Shown one piece after another: positions 18,554-28,830 of a DNA stretch of 64,000 bases. The DNA is taken from assembly GCF_025336485.1 (NCBI RefSeq), contig NZ_JAODAB010000004.1:294873-358872 (forward strand), read 5' to 3'. The translations under genes were made by a program, and so were the position numbers. Below the pieces are notes generated by a model, which searched no databases, was not told the origin of the DNA, and saw only the letters and a program-made list of their open reading frames with translations. The stretch's first letter is position 1, and every line of letters starts with the position of its first letter. This stretch comes from Pseudomonas citri. GTDB lineage: Bacteria > Pseudomonadota > Gammaproteobacteria > Pseudomonadales > Pseudomonadaceae.

Positions 18554-21500
18554 AGCGGAGTTTCCAGGGCAGCATCGGTGCGCACGCCACGCCAACGGTT
18601 GAAGCGATGGCGCAGGCGGTCGAGGTAAAGGTAAACCACTGGCGTGGTGTAGAGCGTCAGGACCTGGCTGAACACCAGCCCGCCGATGATGGTCAGGCCC
18701 AGCGGCTGGCGCATTTCCGAGCCTTCGGCACCGCCGAGCAACAACGGCAAGGCGCCGAGGATCGCCGCCAGCGTGGTCATCAGGATCGGCCGCAGACGCA
18801 GCAGGCAGGCGTTGCGGATCGACTCCAACGGCGCCTGGCCGGCGCGTTCCAGTTGCAGCGCCAAGTCGATCATCAGGATCGCGTTTTTCTTCACCACGCC
18901 GATCAACAGGAACAGCCCCAGCAAGGAGATCAGACTGAATTCACCGCCCAGCACATAGATCGACAACAAGGCGCCGACCCCGGCCGAGGGCAAGGTGGAC
19001 AGGATGGTCAGCGGGTGGATGTAGCTTTCGTACAGCACGCCCAGCACCAGGTACACCGCCAATAGCGCACCGAGGATCATGAACGGCTGGCTTTTCTGAG
19101 AGGCCGCGAAAGCATCGGCGGTGCCGGCCATCTTCACGATGATGTCCTCAGGCATGCCGAGCTTGGCAATGGCTCGCTCGATGGCGGCCGTGCCCTGCTC
19201 CACCGTCACGCCTTCGGCCATGTCGAACGAAATACCCTCGGACGCGAACTGGCCTTCGTGGCTGACCCGGTCATCCTCCAGGCTGTTTTCGTAGTGAGCG
19301 ATGACCGACAGCGGTACCCGTGCACCCTCGGCGGTGATCACCTGGACCTGCTCGAGGGTGTTGGGGTCCCGGGCATACTTGGGATTGACCTCCATCACTA
19401 CCTGGTACTGGTTGAGGCTGTCGTAGATGGTGGAAATCTGCCGTTGGCTGTAGGCGTTGTTGAGCACCGTGGTGACCATGTCCATGTCGATCCCCAGGCG
19501 CTTGGCCTGGTCGCGGTCCACCACCAGCGTCACTTGCTGGGCTCCACCGCCGTCGCGGGCGTCGATGGCGGTCAGCTCCGGCAAGGCCCTGAACGCGGCC
19601 ACCAGCTTGGGGTACCACTGGCGCAGGGACGCCAGGTCAGCGCTTTGCAAGATGTAGGAATACTGTGAGGTGGTCTGCTCGCGACCTCCACCGAATTGCA
19701 AGTCCTGGTCGGCCATCAACATCAATTGCGTGCCAGGCACCTTGGGCATTTCCTTGCGCAAGCGCTCGATGACCTTTTGCGCGGAAATATTGCGCTCCTT
19801 GATTGGCTTGAGACGCACCAGCATGAAGGCGTTGTTGGTGCCGTTGTTACCGCCGATGAAACCCACCACGCTCTGCACCGCATCGTCCTTGAGCACGGCA
19901 CGGCGGAAGATTTCCATCTTCGGTTGCATGATGCTGAACGACAGCCCGTCGTCGCCACGCACGAAACCGATCAGCTGGCCGGTGTCCTGTTGTGGCATGA
20001 AGGTTTTCGGCACCACCACATACAAGGCGACGTTCACGCCGATGGTCACCAGCAAGCTCAGCAGGGTCAGGCGCCGATGGCGCAGCACCCAGTCCAGGCT
20101 ACTGGCGTAGCCGCGGACCATCCACTCATTGATCTGCCGGCTCCAGCGTTGCAAGCGGTTTTCCTGCCCCGGCACATGAGGCTTGAGCCAACGGGCGCAA
20201 AGCATCGGCGTGAGGGTCAACGACACCACCAGCGAAACCACGATGGCCGCCGTCAGCGTGATGGAAAACTCACGGAACAGGCTTTCGATGATCCCGCCCA
20301 TGAACAGGATCGACAGGAACACCGCCACCAACGAGGCGTTCATCGACAGCAACGTGAAGCCCACTTCCTTGGCCCCCAGGTAAGCGGCCTTCATCGGCGG
20401 CACGCCTTCGTCGATGTGCCGGGAAATGTTCTCCAGCACCACAATGGCATCGTCCACCACCAACCCGGTCGCCAGGATCAGCGCCATCAACGACAGGTTG
20501 TTCAGCGAAAAACCGTAGAGGTACATCACCACAAAGGTACCCACCAGCGACACCGGCACCGCCAGGGTCGGGATCAGCGAGGCCCGCAGGTTGCCGAGGA
20601 ACAGGAACACCACCAGCACCACCAGGGCCACGGCGATCAGCAAGGTCATTTCCGCTTCGTGCAAGGTGGCCTTGATCACTGGCGAACGGTCCATTGCCAG
20701 GTTCAGCTTGACGCTGGCCGGCAGCACGGCCTGTAACGCCGGCAGTTGCGCCTTGATCTCGTTGACCGTCTCGATGATGTTGGCCCCGGCCTGGCGGTTG
20801 ATCACCAGCAGCACCGCGGCATCGTTATTGAAGAAACCGCTGTTGTAGCGGTCCTCGACGCTGTCGGAGACTTTCGCCACGTCCTTGAGTCGCAGCACCG
20901 AACCGTCCTGGTAGCGGATGATCAGCGTTTCGTAATCCTTGGCTTTTTCCAGCTGGTCGTTGGCCTGGACCTGCCACATACGTCGATCGTCCTCCACCGA
21001 ACCCTTGGGCCTGCGCACGTTGCTGTCGGCAATCGCGGTGCGCACATCGTCCAGGGCCACGCCGTACTGGTTGAGCAACTGCGGCTCCAGTTCGATGCGC
21101 ACCGCCGGCAACGAACTGCCACCGATCTGCACCTCGCCGACACCCGGCACCTGGGACAGGCTCTGGGACAGGATGGTGGACGCCAGGTCGTAGAGCTGGC
21201 CTTTTTGCAGCACATCCGAGGTCAGCGACAGCACCATGACCGGTGCCTGGGACGGGTTGACCTTCTTGTAGGTGGGCATGCTGCGCATGCCGCTGGGCAA
21301 CAGGTTGCGCGAGGCATTGATGGCGGCCTGCACTTCTCGCGCGGCGCCGTTGATGTCGCGGTCCAGGTCGAATTGCAGGATGACCCGGGTCGAGCCCTGG
21401 TTGGAACGGCTGCTCATGGTGTTGACCCCGGCGATGGCGCCGAAGGACCGCTCCAGCGGAGTCGCCACGGTCGACGCCATCACCTCCGGGCTGGCCCCCG

Positions 21501-21654
21501 GCAAGTTGGCCTGGACCACGATCACCGGAAAATCCATCTGCGGCAACGGCGAGACCGGCAACAGGCCGAAACACACCCATCCGAGCAGCATGATGGCGAA
21601 GCTCAGGAGCATGGTCGCCACGGGACGCTTGATGAAGGGGCCGGAGAGATTCAT
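18550..21654 (-). CDS. muxC: RND multidrug efflux transporter subunit MuxC (MdtC-like)
   Basis: Start at ATG 21654 (MNLSGPFIKRPVATMLL); 1034 aa, standard for RND pumps. It has the N-terminal cytoplasmic/TM1 motif, large periplasmic loops, the paired proton-relay aspartates in TM4 (LVVDDAIVVLENISRHID) and the C-terminal GVVKKNAILMIDLAL motif. It pairs with MuxB as a heterotrimeric pump, as MdtB/MdtC do in E. coli. It is the third gene of the operon and overlaps opmB by four bases. Unusually, a gap of about 100 bases filled with short repeats separates it from muxB. Confidence 0.95.
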   Translation of the reverse strand: MNLSGPFIKRPVATMLLSFAIMLLGWVCFGLLPVSPLPQMDFPVIVVQANLPGASPEVMASTVATPLERSFGAIAGVNTMSSRSNQGSTRVILQFDLDRDINGAAREVQAAINASRNLLPSGMRSMPTYKKVNPSQAPVMVLSLTSDVLQKGQLYDLASTILSQSLSQVPGVGEVQIGGSSLPAVRIELEPQLLNQYGVALDDVRTAIADSNVRRPKGSVEDDRRMWQVQANDQLEKAKDYETLIIRYQDGSVLRLKDVAKVSDSVEDRYNSGFFNNDAAVLLVINRQAGANIIETVNEIKAQLPALQAVLPASVKLNLAMDRSPVIKATLHEAEMTLLIAVALVVLVVFLFLGNLRASLIPTLAVPVSLVGTFVVMYLYGFSLNNLSLMALILATGLVVDDAIVVLENISRHIDEGVPPMKAAYLGAKEVGFTLLSMNASLVAVFLSILFMGGIIESLFREFSITLTAAIVVSLVVSLTLTPMLCARWLKPHVPGQENRLQRWSRQINEWMVRGYASSLDWVLRHRRLTLLSLLVTIGVNVALYVVVPKTFMPQQDTGQLIGFVRGDDGLSFSIMQPKMEIFRRAVLKDDAVQSVVGFIGGNNGTNNAFMLVRLKPIKERNISAQKVIERLRKEMPKVPGTQLMLMADQDLQFGGGREQTTSQYSYILQSADLASLRQWYPKLVAAFRALPELTAIDARDGGGAQQVTLVVDRDQAKRLGIDMDMVTTVLNNAYSQRQISTIYDSLNQYQVVMEVNPKYARDPNTLEQVQVITAEGARVPLSVIAHYENSLEDDRVSHEGQFASEGISFDMAEGVTVEQGTAAIERAIAKLGMPEDIIVKMAGTADAFAASQKSQPFMILGALLAVYLVLGVLYESYIHPLTILSTLPSAGVGALLSIYVLGGEFSLISLLGLFLLIGVVKKNAILMIDLALQLERAGQAPLESIRNACLLRLRPILMTTLAAILGALPLLLGGAEGSEMRQPLGLTIIGGLVFSQVLTLYTTPVVYLYLDRLRHRFNRWRGVRTDAALETPL

Positions 21655-21660
21655 CGACGA

Positions 21661-21752
21661 CAGCTCCAAGCGGCAAGCTTCAAGCTGCAAGCTAAAGGCG
21701 TGCGCCGCCCCTGCTCTTCTCTTGCAGCTTGCCGCTTGCCGCTTGCCGCTCG
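21661..21752. repeat. Short-repeat (REP-like) insertion between muxB and muxC
   Basis: The gap contains AAGCGGCAAGCTTCAAGCTGC on one side and GCAGCTTGCCGCTTGCCGCT on the other, i.e. an interrupted inverted repeat with a tandem GCTTGCC unit. It does not code and lies inside an otherwise overlapping operon. Confidence 0.7.
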
Positions 21753-21757
21753 CGCCG

Positions 21758-24700
21758 TCATACCGACACCTCGTTGGTGTCGGTTCGAGTAAATCGCCGT
21801 CCCAACCGATCGAACGCCAGGTAGATGACAGGCGTCGTAAAGAGCGTCAACACCTGGCTCACCAACAACCCACCCACCATCACCAAGCCCAGCGGCTGGC
21901 GCAGTTCGGCGCCGGAGCCGGTGGCGAACATCAGCGGGATCGCGCCGAACAGTGCCGCCAGGGTGGTCATCAGGATCGGCCGGAAGCGCAACAGCGCGGC
22001 CTGATAGATGGCGGTCTGCGGGTCGACGCCCTGGTTGCGTTCGGCGTCGAGGGCGAAGTCGATCATCATGATCGCGTTTTTCTTGACGATGCCGATCAGC
22101 AGGATGATCCCGATGATGGCGATCATGCCCAGGTCGTTGCCGCTGAGGATCAATGCCAGCAAGGCACCGATGGCCGCCGAGGGCAAGGTGGAGAGAATGG
22201 TGATCGGATGGATGTAGCTCTCGTAGAGAACCCCCAGGACGATGTACATGGTCACCACCGCCGCGAGGATCAGCAGCAAGGTGCTCGACAACGACGCCTG
22301 GAATGCCTGGGCCGCGCCCTGGAACTCGGTCTGCACGCCCACCGGCATGCCGATGTCCTGCTGGACCTTCTCGATCACGTTCACCGCATGCCCCAGGGCC
22401 ACGCCCGGCGCCAGGTTGAACGACATCATCACCGCCGGGAACTGGCCGATGTGGGCAATCGCCAACTGCGCTTGACGTTCCTCGACCCGGGCCAGGCTCG
22501 ACAACCGCACCTGCCCGCCGTCGGTGGTCTTGACGTGAATCTGGTCCAGCGCCTGGGGGCCGATCCGTTCCCCGGCCTGGGCCTGCAACACCACGCGGTA
22601 TTGGCTGGCCTGGGTGTAGATGGTGGAAATCTGCCGCTGGCCGAACGCGTCATACAACGCATCGGTGATGTTCGACACCGAGACACCCAGGCGTGAAGCA
22701 GCATCGCGGTCGATCACCAGATAGACCTGCAAGCCCTTGTCCTGCAAGTCGCTGGTGACGTCGGTCAGCTCCGGTTGACGGGACAAGGCTTCGGTGAGGC
22801 GGCCACTCCAGAGCGTGAGCAACCCGGCATCGGGCGAGGACAGGCTGAACTGGTACTGGGTGCGGCTGACCCGATCCTCGATGGTCAGGTCCTGCACCGG
22901 CTGCAGGTACAGACGAATGCCCACCAACCGGTCCAACTGCGGCTGCAAGCGGGCGATGATCTCGCTGGCGCTGCCATCCCGCTCGCGGTGCGGCTTGAGG
23001 TTGATCAACAGGCGCCCGCTGTTGAGGGTCGCGTTGTCGCCGTCGACGCCAATGTAGGAGGACAGGCTCTGCACCGCCGGATCGGCGAGGATCACCTTGG
23101 CCAGTTGCTGCTGGCGCTCGCTCATGGCGGCGAAGGAAATCGACTGCGGCGCTTCGGAAATGCCCTGGATCACCCCGGTGTCCTGCACCGGAAAGAAGCC
23201 CTTGGGCACGGCCAGGTACAGCACCACGGTCAGCACCAGGCTGCCCACCGCCACCAGCAAGGTCAGCGGCTGGTGTTTGAGCACCCACTGCAATTTGCGC
23301 CCGTAGGCGGCGATCAGCCCGTCGATCCAGGCACCGCTGGCGCGGTAGAAACCGCCCTGCTCCTCTTCCTTGGGTTCGCGCTTGAGCAAACGGGCACACA
23401 TCATCGGCGTCAGGGTCAGCGACACCACCAGGGAAATCAGGATCGCCACCGCCAGGGTGATGGCGAACTCGCGGAACAGCCGTCCCACCACGTCGGCCAT
23501 GAACAGCAGCGGGATCAGTACCGCGATCAATGATAGTGTCAGGGACACCAGAGTGAAGCCGATCTGTTTCGCCCCTTTGAGCGCGGCCTGCAACGGGCTG
23601 TCGCCTTCCTCGATGAAACGGGCGATGTTCTCCAGCATGACGATGGCATCGTCCACCACGAAACCGGTGGCAATCGTCAGGGCCATCAAGGTCAGGTTGT
23701 TGATGGAGAAACCGGCCAGGTACATCACGCCGAACGTGCCGATCAGCGACAGCGGCACGGCCACCGATGGAATGATCGTGGCGCTGACGCGACGCAAGAA
23801 CAGGAACGTCACCATGACCACCAGGGCGATGGCGATCAGCAATTCATGCTGCACGTCGGTGACTGAGGCGCGGATGGTCTGGGTGCGGTCGGTCAGCACG
23901 GTGACGTCCAGGCCGGCGGGCAGGTTGTCGGTGATGCTCGGCAGCATGGCTTTGATCCGGTCCACCACCTCGATTACGTTGGCCCCCGGCTGGCGCTGGA
24001 TGTTCAGCAGCACGGCCTGGTTTTCGTTGGCCCAGGCGGCAAGGCGCTCGTTTTCGGCGCCGTCGACGATCTCCGCCACATCCTTGAGCCGCAGCGGCGC
24101 GCCGTTGGCGTAGGCCAGGATCAACTCGGCGTAGTCCTTGGGCGAGGTCAATTGGTCGTTGGCGTCGAGCATCGAGACCCGGGTCGGGCCGTCGAAGTTG
24201 CCCTTGGGCTGGTTGACGTTGGAAGCACCGATCAGCGTGCGCACGTCCGCCAGGTTCAGGCCATTGGCCGCCAGGGCCTCGGGGTTGACCTTGATGCGCA
24301 CGGCCTGGCGCTGGCCACCGGCGATGGTGACCATGCCGACCCCGCTGATCTGCGCGATCTTCTGCGCCATGCGGGTGTCCACCAAGTCATTGAGCTTGGG
24401 CAACAGCATGGTCTTGGAGGTGATCGCCAGGGTCAGCACCGGGGTGTCGGCCGGGTTGACCTTGTTGTATACCGGTGGCGCCGGCAGGTCTTTGGGCAAC
24501 AGATTGGTGGCCGCGTTGATCGCCGCCTGCACCTGCTGCTCGGCGACGTCCATGTTGGTTTCCAGATTGAAGCGCAAGGTGATCACCGATGCACCACCGG
24601 AGCTGGTGGACGCCATCTGCGTCAGTCCCGGCATCTGGCCGAACTGTCGCTCCAGGGGCGCAGTCACCGCGCTGGTCATCACATCGGGGCTGGCACCCGG

Positions 24701-24853
24701 GTACAGGGTCATCACCCGGATGGTCGGGTAATCGACCTGGGGCAATGCCGACACCGGCAGCAAGCGATAGGCAATCAGGCCGGCCAGTACGATAGCCAGC
24801 ATGCTCAGCGTGGTGGCGACCGGGCGAAGGATGAACAGCCGCGAGAGGTTCAT
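21758..24853 (-). CDS. muxB: RND multidrug efflux transporter subunit MuxB (MdtB-like)
   Basis: 1031 aa starting at ATG 24853, whose ATG overlaps the muxA stop (ATGA). It shows RND features: [20 protein letters not shown] (TM1), [20 protein letters not shown], the TM4 aspartate pair in [20 protein letters not shown] and [19 protein letters not shown] near the C-terminus. It exports drugs in antiport with protons as a heteromer with MuxC. It shares its operon with the adaptor and the outer-membrane channel, so a complete pump is encoded. No TetR or two-component regulator is adjacent. Confidence 0.95.
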   Translation of the reverse strand: MNLSRLFILRPVATTLSMLAIVLAGLIAYRLLPVSALPQVDYPTIRVMTLYPGASPDVMTSAVTAPLERQFGQMPGLTQMASTSSGGASVITLRFNLETNMDVAEQQVQAAINAATNLLPKDLPAPPVYNKVNPADTPVLTLAITSKTMLLPKLNDLVDTRMAQKIAQISGVGMVTIAGGQRQAVRIKVNPEALAANGLNLADVRTLIGASNVNQPKGNFDGPTRVSMLDANDQLTSPKDYAELILAYANGAPLRLKDVAEIVDGAENERLAAWANENQAVLLNIQRQPGANVIEVVDRIKAMLPSITDNLPAGLDVTVLTDRTQTIRASVTDVQHELLIAIALVVMVTFLFLRRVSATIIPSVAVPLSLIGTFGVMYLAGFSINNLTLMALTIATGFVVDDAIVMLENIARFIEEGDSPLQAALKGAKQIGFTLVSLTLSLIAVLIPLLFMADVVGRLFREFAITLAVAILISLVVSLTLTPMMCARLLKREPKEEEQGGFYRASGAWIDGLIAAYGRKLQWVLKHQPLTLLVAVGSLVLTVVLYLAVPKGFFPVQDTGVIQGISEAPQSISFAAMSERQQQLAKVILADPAVQSLSSYIGVDGDNATLNSGRLLINLKPHRERDGSASEIIARLQPQLDRLVGIRLYLQPVQDLTIEDRVSRTQYQFSLSSPDAGLLTLWSGRLTEALSRQPELTDVTSDLQDKGLQVYLVIDRDAASRLGVSVSNITDALYDAFGQRQISTIYTQASQYRVVLQAQAGERIGPQALDQIHVKTTDGGQVRLSSLARVEERQAQLAIAHIGQFPAVMMSFNLAPGVALGHAVNVIEKVQQDIGMPVGVQTEFQGAAQAFQASLSSTLLLILAAVVTMYIVLGVLYESYIHPITILSTLPSAAIGALLALILSGNDLGMIAIIGIILLIGIVKKNAIMMIDFALDAERNQGVDPQTAIYQAALLRFRPILMTTLAALFGAIPLMFATGSGAELRQPLGLVMVGGLLVSQVLTLFTTPVIYLAFDRLGRRFTRTDTNEVSV

Positions 24854-26166
24854 GCGCCGTCCTTTTTCGCCTTGTCGGCCGCCGCCGCATCTTCCGGCGC
24901 CGCGGCGGTCTTGCCCTGCAAGTGCCCTGTCGGTGTGGTGGGCACGTCCTGGCTGTCGTTGACCACTTCCACCTCACTGCCTTCCTTCAAGCGGTCGGTG
25001 CCTTCGAGCACCACCCGGTCGCCGGCCGCCAAGCCTTCGGTGACCACCGTGTTGGTGCCGTCGCTGGCGCCGACCTTGAGCTTCCTGATGGTGACTTTCT
25101 TGTCACCGTCCAGGGCATAGACGAAGGTGCCATCGGTACCGAACTGTATGGCGGCGGCCGGTGCCAGGACCACGCCTTTGAGGGTGTCAGCCAGCAGGCG
25201 CACGTTGACGAACTGGTTCGGGAACAGCGCCTGCTCGCGGTTATCGTAGCGGGCCTTGAACTTCAGGGTGCCGGTGGTGACGTCGATCTGGTTGTTCAGG
25301 CTTTGCAGCACACCACTGGCCTGGAGTTTAACGTCGCCACGGTCCCAGGCTTCGACCGGCAGCTTCGCGCCACTGCGGTAGCGGGCGAGCACCGTGTCGA
25401 GATGGTTTTCCGGCAGGGTGAATACGACGCTGATGGGTTGGGTCTGGGTGATGACTGCCAGGGCCGTGGTGTCGTTAGCCGCTACCAGGTTGCCGATGTC
25501 CAGTTGCCGCAGGCCGACCCGCCCGGAAATGGGGGCACGGATCCTGGTGAATTCAAGGTTGAGCTTGGCGTCGTTGACCGCCGCCTGGTTGGTCTTGACC
25601 GTGCCCTGGTATTGGCCCACCAGCGCCGCGGCAGTGTCGAGGGTCTGCTTGGCGATGCTGTCCTCGGCGTACAGGCCGCGATAGCGCTCCAGGTCCACCA
25701 GCGCATTCTTCAGTTGGGCCTGATTCTGCAACAGCGTGCCTTCGGCCTGGAGCAAGGCGTTCTGGTAGGGACGCGGGTCGATCTCGGCCAACAGGTCGCC
25801 GGCCTTGACCATCTGCCCTTCTTCGAAGGCGATCTTCACCAGTTCGCCGCCCACCCGGCTGCGCACGTTGATGGTGTTGAGGGCCGTGACCGTGCCCAGG
25901 GCCTTGAAGTACAGCGGGAAGTCGCCGGTCACCGCCGGTGCCACCCGAACCGGGATCGGCCCGGTTGCACCGCCAAACCCCGGCCGCACGTTGCCCGAGC
26001 GCCCCATGTGCCCTGCGGCGGCCTTCTGCTCTGCCCCGGACTTTGAGCCTGTGCTGGCGGGCCAGAACTTCCAGGCCAATGCCGCGACAACCAACACGAT
26101 GAACAGGCCGAACAGCCAGCGACGGGAATTGCGGGAAACAGAGGATTGCATGGAAGGATCAACCAT
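24850..26166 (-). CDS. muxA: RND periplasmic adaptor MuxA (MdtA-like)
   Basis: 438 aa, first gene of muxABC-opmB. An N-terminal signal/anchor ([20 protein letters not shown]) is followed by a lipoyl/barrel-sandwich domain, a helical hairpin ([20 protein letters not shown]), a second lipoyl half ([20 protein letters not shown]) and a beta-barrel; the tail is rich in Ala/Lys ([14 protein letters not shown]). It bridges MuxBC to OpmB. Two ATGs are possible (26166 and 26151) and neither has a strong ribosome site; the longer was kept. The promoter should lie in 26167-26294. Confidence 0.93.
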   Translation of the reverse strand: MVDPSMQSSVSRNSRRWLFGLFIVLVVAALAWKFWPASTGSKSGAEQKAAAGHMGRSGNVRPGFGGATGPIPVRVAPAVTGDFPLYFKALGTVTALNTINVRSRVGGELVKIAFEEGQMVKAGDLLAEIDPRPYQNALLQAEGTLLQNQAQLKNALVDLERYRGLYAEDSIAKQTLDTAAALVGQYQGTVKTNQAAVNDAKLNLEFTRIRAPISGRVGLRQLDIGNLVAANDTTALAVITQTQPISVVFTLPENHLDTVLARYRSGAKLPVEAWDRGDVKLQASGVLQSLNNQIDVTTGTLKFKARYDNREQALFPNQFVNVRLLADTLKGVVLAPAAAIQFGTDGTFVYALDGDKKVTIRKLKVGASDGTNTVVTEGLAAGDRVVLEGTDRLKEGSEVEVVNDSQDVPTTPTGHLQGKTAAAPEDAAAADKAKKDGA

Positions 26167-26294
26167 TGGACGCGTGGGCTTCTTTTATCGAAGGCTGAAC
26201 GATAAGCACTGGCGGGTCTTTAGCAAAGCGCCTTTACCGGCAATTTACGTTGGGTTTACTCAGCGCAAGATCGACTAACGCCTTGAAGCACAAA

Positions 26295-26322
26295 AGAAAA
26301 CGGCCTGGACGAGGCCAGGCCG
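26295..26322 (-). terminator. Terminator downstream of tpx
   Basis: GC-rich hairpin CGGCCTGG-ACGAGG-CCAGGCCG with an A-run on the plus strand (a U-run in the minus-strand transcript). It lies 35 bases after the tpx stop. Confidence 0.75.
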
Positions 26323-26356
26323 CTAACATTTTTACTAAAACTTAATTTCAGACCAG

Positions 26357-26857
26357 TTATTTCAAGGCAGCCAGCGCAGCCTCGTAATTCGGCTCTTCGG
26401 CGATTTCCTTGACCAGTTCGCTGTGCAGCACGGTGTCGTTTTCGTCCAGCACCACCACGGCACGTGCGGTCAGGCCTTTGAGCGGACCGTCAGCAATGGC
26501 CACGCCGTAGTCCTGGATGAACTCGGCGCCGCGCAGTGTGGACAGGTTCTGGACGTTCTCCAGGCCTTCGGCACCGCAGAAACGCGCCTGGGCGAACGGC
26601 AGGTCGGCGGAGATGCACAGCACCACGGTGTTGTTCAGGTCGTTGGCCTGGGCGTTGAACTTGCGCACGGAAGTGGCGCAGGTCGGTGTGTCGACACTCG
26701 GGAAAATGTTCAACACTTTGCGCTTGCCGGCGAAATCCTTCAGGGAAACGTCGGACAGGTTGCCGGCGACCAGGGAAAAGGCAGGTGCCTTGGAACCGGC
26801 TTGTGGCAGCTGGCCGTTGACCTGGACCGGGTTGCCTTTGAGAGTGACTTGAGCCAT
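26357..26857 (-). CDS. tpx: Thiol peroxidase (atypical 2-Cys peroxiredoxin)
   Basis: 166 aa, typical for Tpx. The peroxidatic cysteine is in [15 protein letters not shown] and the resolving cysteine in [16 protein letters not shown]; the N-terminal [20 protein letters not shown] is also characteristic. It reduces hydrogen and organic peroxides using thioredoxin, probably in the periplasm or cytoplasm depending on species; no signal peptide is visible here. It is a single-gene unit with its own terminator. Confidence 0.95.
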   Translation of the reverse strand: MAQVTLKGNPVQVNGQLPQAGSKAPAFSLVAGNLSDVSLKDFAGKRKVLNIFPSVDTPTCATSVRKFNAQANDLNNTVVLCISADLPFAQARFCGAEGLENVQNLSTLRGAEFIQDYGVAIADGPLKGLTARAVVVLDENDTVLHSELVKEIAEEPNYEAALAALK

Positions 26858-26967
26858 GAACGGATTCCTTCTGACAGGTTAGAAAAAGTCGAAGGCCGGA
26901 GTTAACCATGAAATGGGGCTACGACCTATGGCTGGACATAAAAAGACACGCCATCGACACCCTGCGG

Positions 26968-27639
26968 CTATTTCGCCTTGAGCCGCAGGAATGACTGGTG
27001 CATGTCGTTCGCCCAACCGTCGATGACCTGTTTGACATCATCGGGCTTCATCACCTGGGCGTCATTGGACAACGGCTTGCCCGTACCCTTGCGCACCACC
27101 TGGGCGACCACCGTATTGTTGCCGCCGTCGAGAAACACCGCCTCGGTGCCCAGGGTGGTTTCCTGGTCACGAATGCCACTGGCGGTGCTGACGGCCGCCG
27201 CGACCAGCGCAATCGGCACCACTTCATAGGGCTTGAGGCCTTCGGTCTTGCTGCTGACGGCCGTGATGGCGGCGCGTATCACCAATACGCCCGGGCCAGG
27301 AGCGGTCGCCAAAGGCAGGGATTTGCCCGCTTCGCGTTTGAGGGCCTGGTCATAGTAGGCGGTGATACCAGACAGCGTGGCCTGGGGAATCTTCACCGTC
27401 GGCTGCGGCTTGGGATAAAGCTGTGTCGGTTCGACGTAGAGGCTGGTGAACTTGCGCGGATCGATTTTTGGATCGACCCAGCGCATCACCTCGGCCCCCG
27501 ACGGTGACTTTTCCTCCTTGAGGCGACTGTAATCGCCCAGGAACCCGGAATACTCATCCGGCTGGGTGACTTTGCTGGAACAACCCGCCAAGGCGAGCGA
27601 GGCAACGCAAACAGCGCCGATCAAGGAAAAAAATTTCAT
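26968..27639 (-). CDS. DUF3313-family lipoprotein
   Basis: Start at ATG 27639 (MKFFSLIGAVCVASLALAGC), a lipoprotein signal with lipobox LAGC; the seven extra upstream codons lack a ribosome site. The 223-aa product matches DUF3313 in length and pattern: DEYSGFLGDYSRLKEEKSPSG near the mature N-terminus, WVDPKIDPRKFTSLYVEP, and VAAAVSTASGIRDQETTLGTEAVFLD. The family is periplasmic or outer-membrane attached and has no established role. It stands alone, between tpx and a REP cluster. Confidence 0.85.
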   Translation of the reverse strand: MKFFSLIGAVCVASLALAGCSSKVTQPDEYSGFLGDYSRLKEEKSPSGAEVMRWVDPKIDPRKFTSLYVEPTQLYPKPQPTVKIPQATLSGITAYYDQALKREAGKSLPLATAPGPGVLVIRAAITAVSSKTEGLKPYEVVPIALVAAAVSTASGIRDQETTLGTEAVFLDGGNNTVVAQVVRKGTGKPLSNDAQVMKPDDVKQVIDGWANDMHQSFLRLKAK

Positions 27640-27739
27640 GCTGCTACTCCTGTAGGCCATGGGAAGCGGGCCAGAACTACAGGTATAGCCAAGGGTCAGG
27701 TATTTTGCCTTGATGGCGTAGGGTTCAGCGCAGCGCCCG

Positions 27740-27850
27740 TGGCGAGGAGCTTGCTCCCGCTATGTGGGAGCAAGGCTTGCCCGCGATGAAGACGACGCGG
27801 TCCTGCAGAATTGAGGCGCCTGTTTCATCAGCAAGCTTTGCTCCCACAGC
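27740..27850. repeat. REP cluster (GTGGGAGCAAGC type)
   Basis: Three copies of the repeat core lie between the lipoprotein and alpha-E genes: GGCGAGGAGCTTGCTCCC, TGTGGGAGCAAGGCTTGCCC and GCAAGCTTTGCTCCCACAG, the last two facing each other. Extragenic palindromes of this kind are common in fluorescent pseudomonads. Confidence 0.85.
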
Positions 27851-27876
27851 CTGGGCGGCGCCCGCTTGTCAGATGC

Positions 27877-28827
27877 CTACACCACCTCCAGGTACGACTC
27901 ATGAACGGTTTCGCCCAGGTGTCGGATCTGCTCGATGAGGTCGGTCAGCCATGGGTGCAGGCCCGAGGCGAGGATTTCGTCGATGCCGGAATAGCGCAGG
28001 CGGGCGTTCAGTTCGGCCGCCAGACGCTGGGCCGGCCGACCGTTGTGGCCCGGCAGGCTGGCGAGGATGTCGTCCAGTTCTTCGATGCAGGCGTGCAGCG
28101 AGCGCGGGACGTCGGCGCGCAACAGCAACATCTCCGAGACCTGCTCGGCATTGGGCGCGTTGCGGTAGATTTCGTTGAATGCCTCGAACGAAGACAGCGC
28201 CCGCAGCAAGGCGCTCCACTGGTAATAGCCACGGGCCGAATTGTCGCTGACTTCCTCTGACTCCTCGCCGAACATTTCGTAGCGCGAATCCAGCAGGCGC
28301 AGGGTGTTGTCGGCCCGCTCGATGAAAGTACCCAGGCGGATGAAACGATAGGCATCGTTGCGCATGATGGTGCCCGAGGTGGCGCCGCGAAACAGGTGCG
28401 AACGCTCCTTGACCCATTCACAGAAGTGGCTGATGCCATAGCGCCCCAGACCACTGCTGGCGATGTTGCGCATCTCCAGCCAGGTGGCGTTGATGTTTTC
28501 CCACATGTCCGCGGTGATGCGTCCGCGTACGGCGTGGGCATTGGTCCGTGCCGCCCGCAGGCAGCTGTAGATGCTTCCCGGGTTGGTCTCGTCCAGCGCA
28601 AAGAAATGCAACATGTGTTCGCTGTTGAGCGCGCCATGACGGGCGTGGTAGTCGTCCAGCGTACCGGCCGCCAGCAACGACATCGCCAGTTCGGTATGCC
28701 CCTCGCTGCGCCCGGCCTGGGGCATCAGCGACAGCGAGTAACTGACTTCGAGCATGCGCGCCAGGTTCTCGGCACGCTCCAGGTAACGGGACATCCAGTA
28801 GAGGTCCGAAGCGGTTCTTGAAAGCAT
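27877..28827 (-). CDS. Alpha-E domain protein
   Basis: 316-aa, almost entirely helical protein with the family N-terminus (MLSRTASDLYWMSRYLERAENLARMLEV). Alpha-E proteins are encoded next to circularly permuted ATP-grasp enzymes and often transglutaminase-like proteases, a set proposed to make a peptide-like tag or small peptide; the product is not known. It starts three bases after the stop of the ATP-grasp gene (28831), so the two are coupled. No transglutaminase-like gene follows here. Confidence 0.9.
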   Translation of the reverse strand: MLSRTASDLYWMSRYLERAENLARMLEVSYSLSLMPQAGRSEGHTELAMSLLAAGTLDDYHARHGALNSEHMLHFFALDETNPGSIYSCLRAARTNAHAVRGRITADMWENINATWLEMRNIASSGLGRYGISHFCEWVKERSHLFRGATSGTIMRNDAYRFIRLGTFIERADNTLRLLDSRYEMFGEESEEVSDNSARGYYQWSALLRALSSFEAFNEIYRNAPNAEQVSEMLLLRADVPRSLHACIEELDDILASLPGHNGRPAQRLAAELNARLRYSGIDEILASGLHPWLTDLIEQIRHLGETVHESYLEVV

Positions 28828-28830
28828 GTG

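Noticed and set aside
16946..18628. A 560-codon plus-strand open frame
   Set aside because: It is opposite opmB, rich in His/Gln/Arg/Gly with no domain pattern, and is the antisense shadow expected in high-GC Pseudomonas DNA; opmB on the other strand has a full set of family motifs.
21272..25120. Several plus-strand frames of 300-470 codons
   Set aside because: All lie antisense to muxB/muxC/muxA and have shadow composition; none has a recognisable domain.
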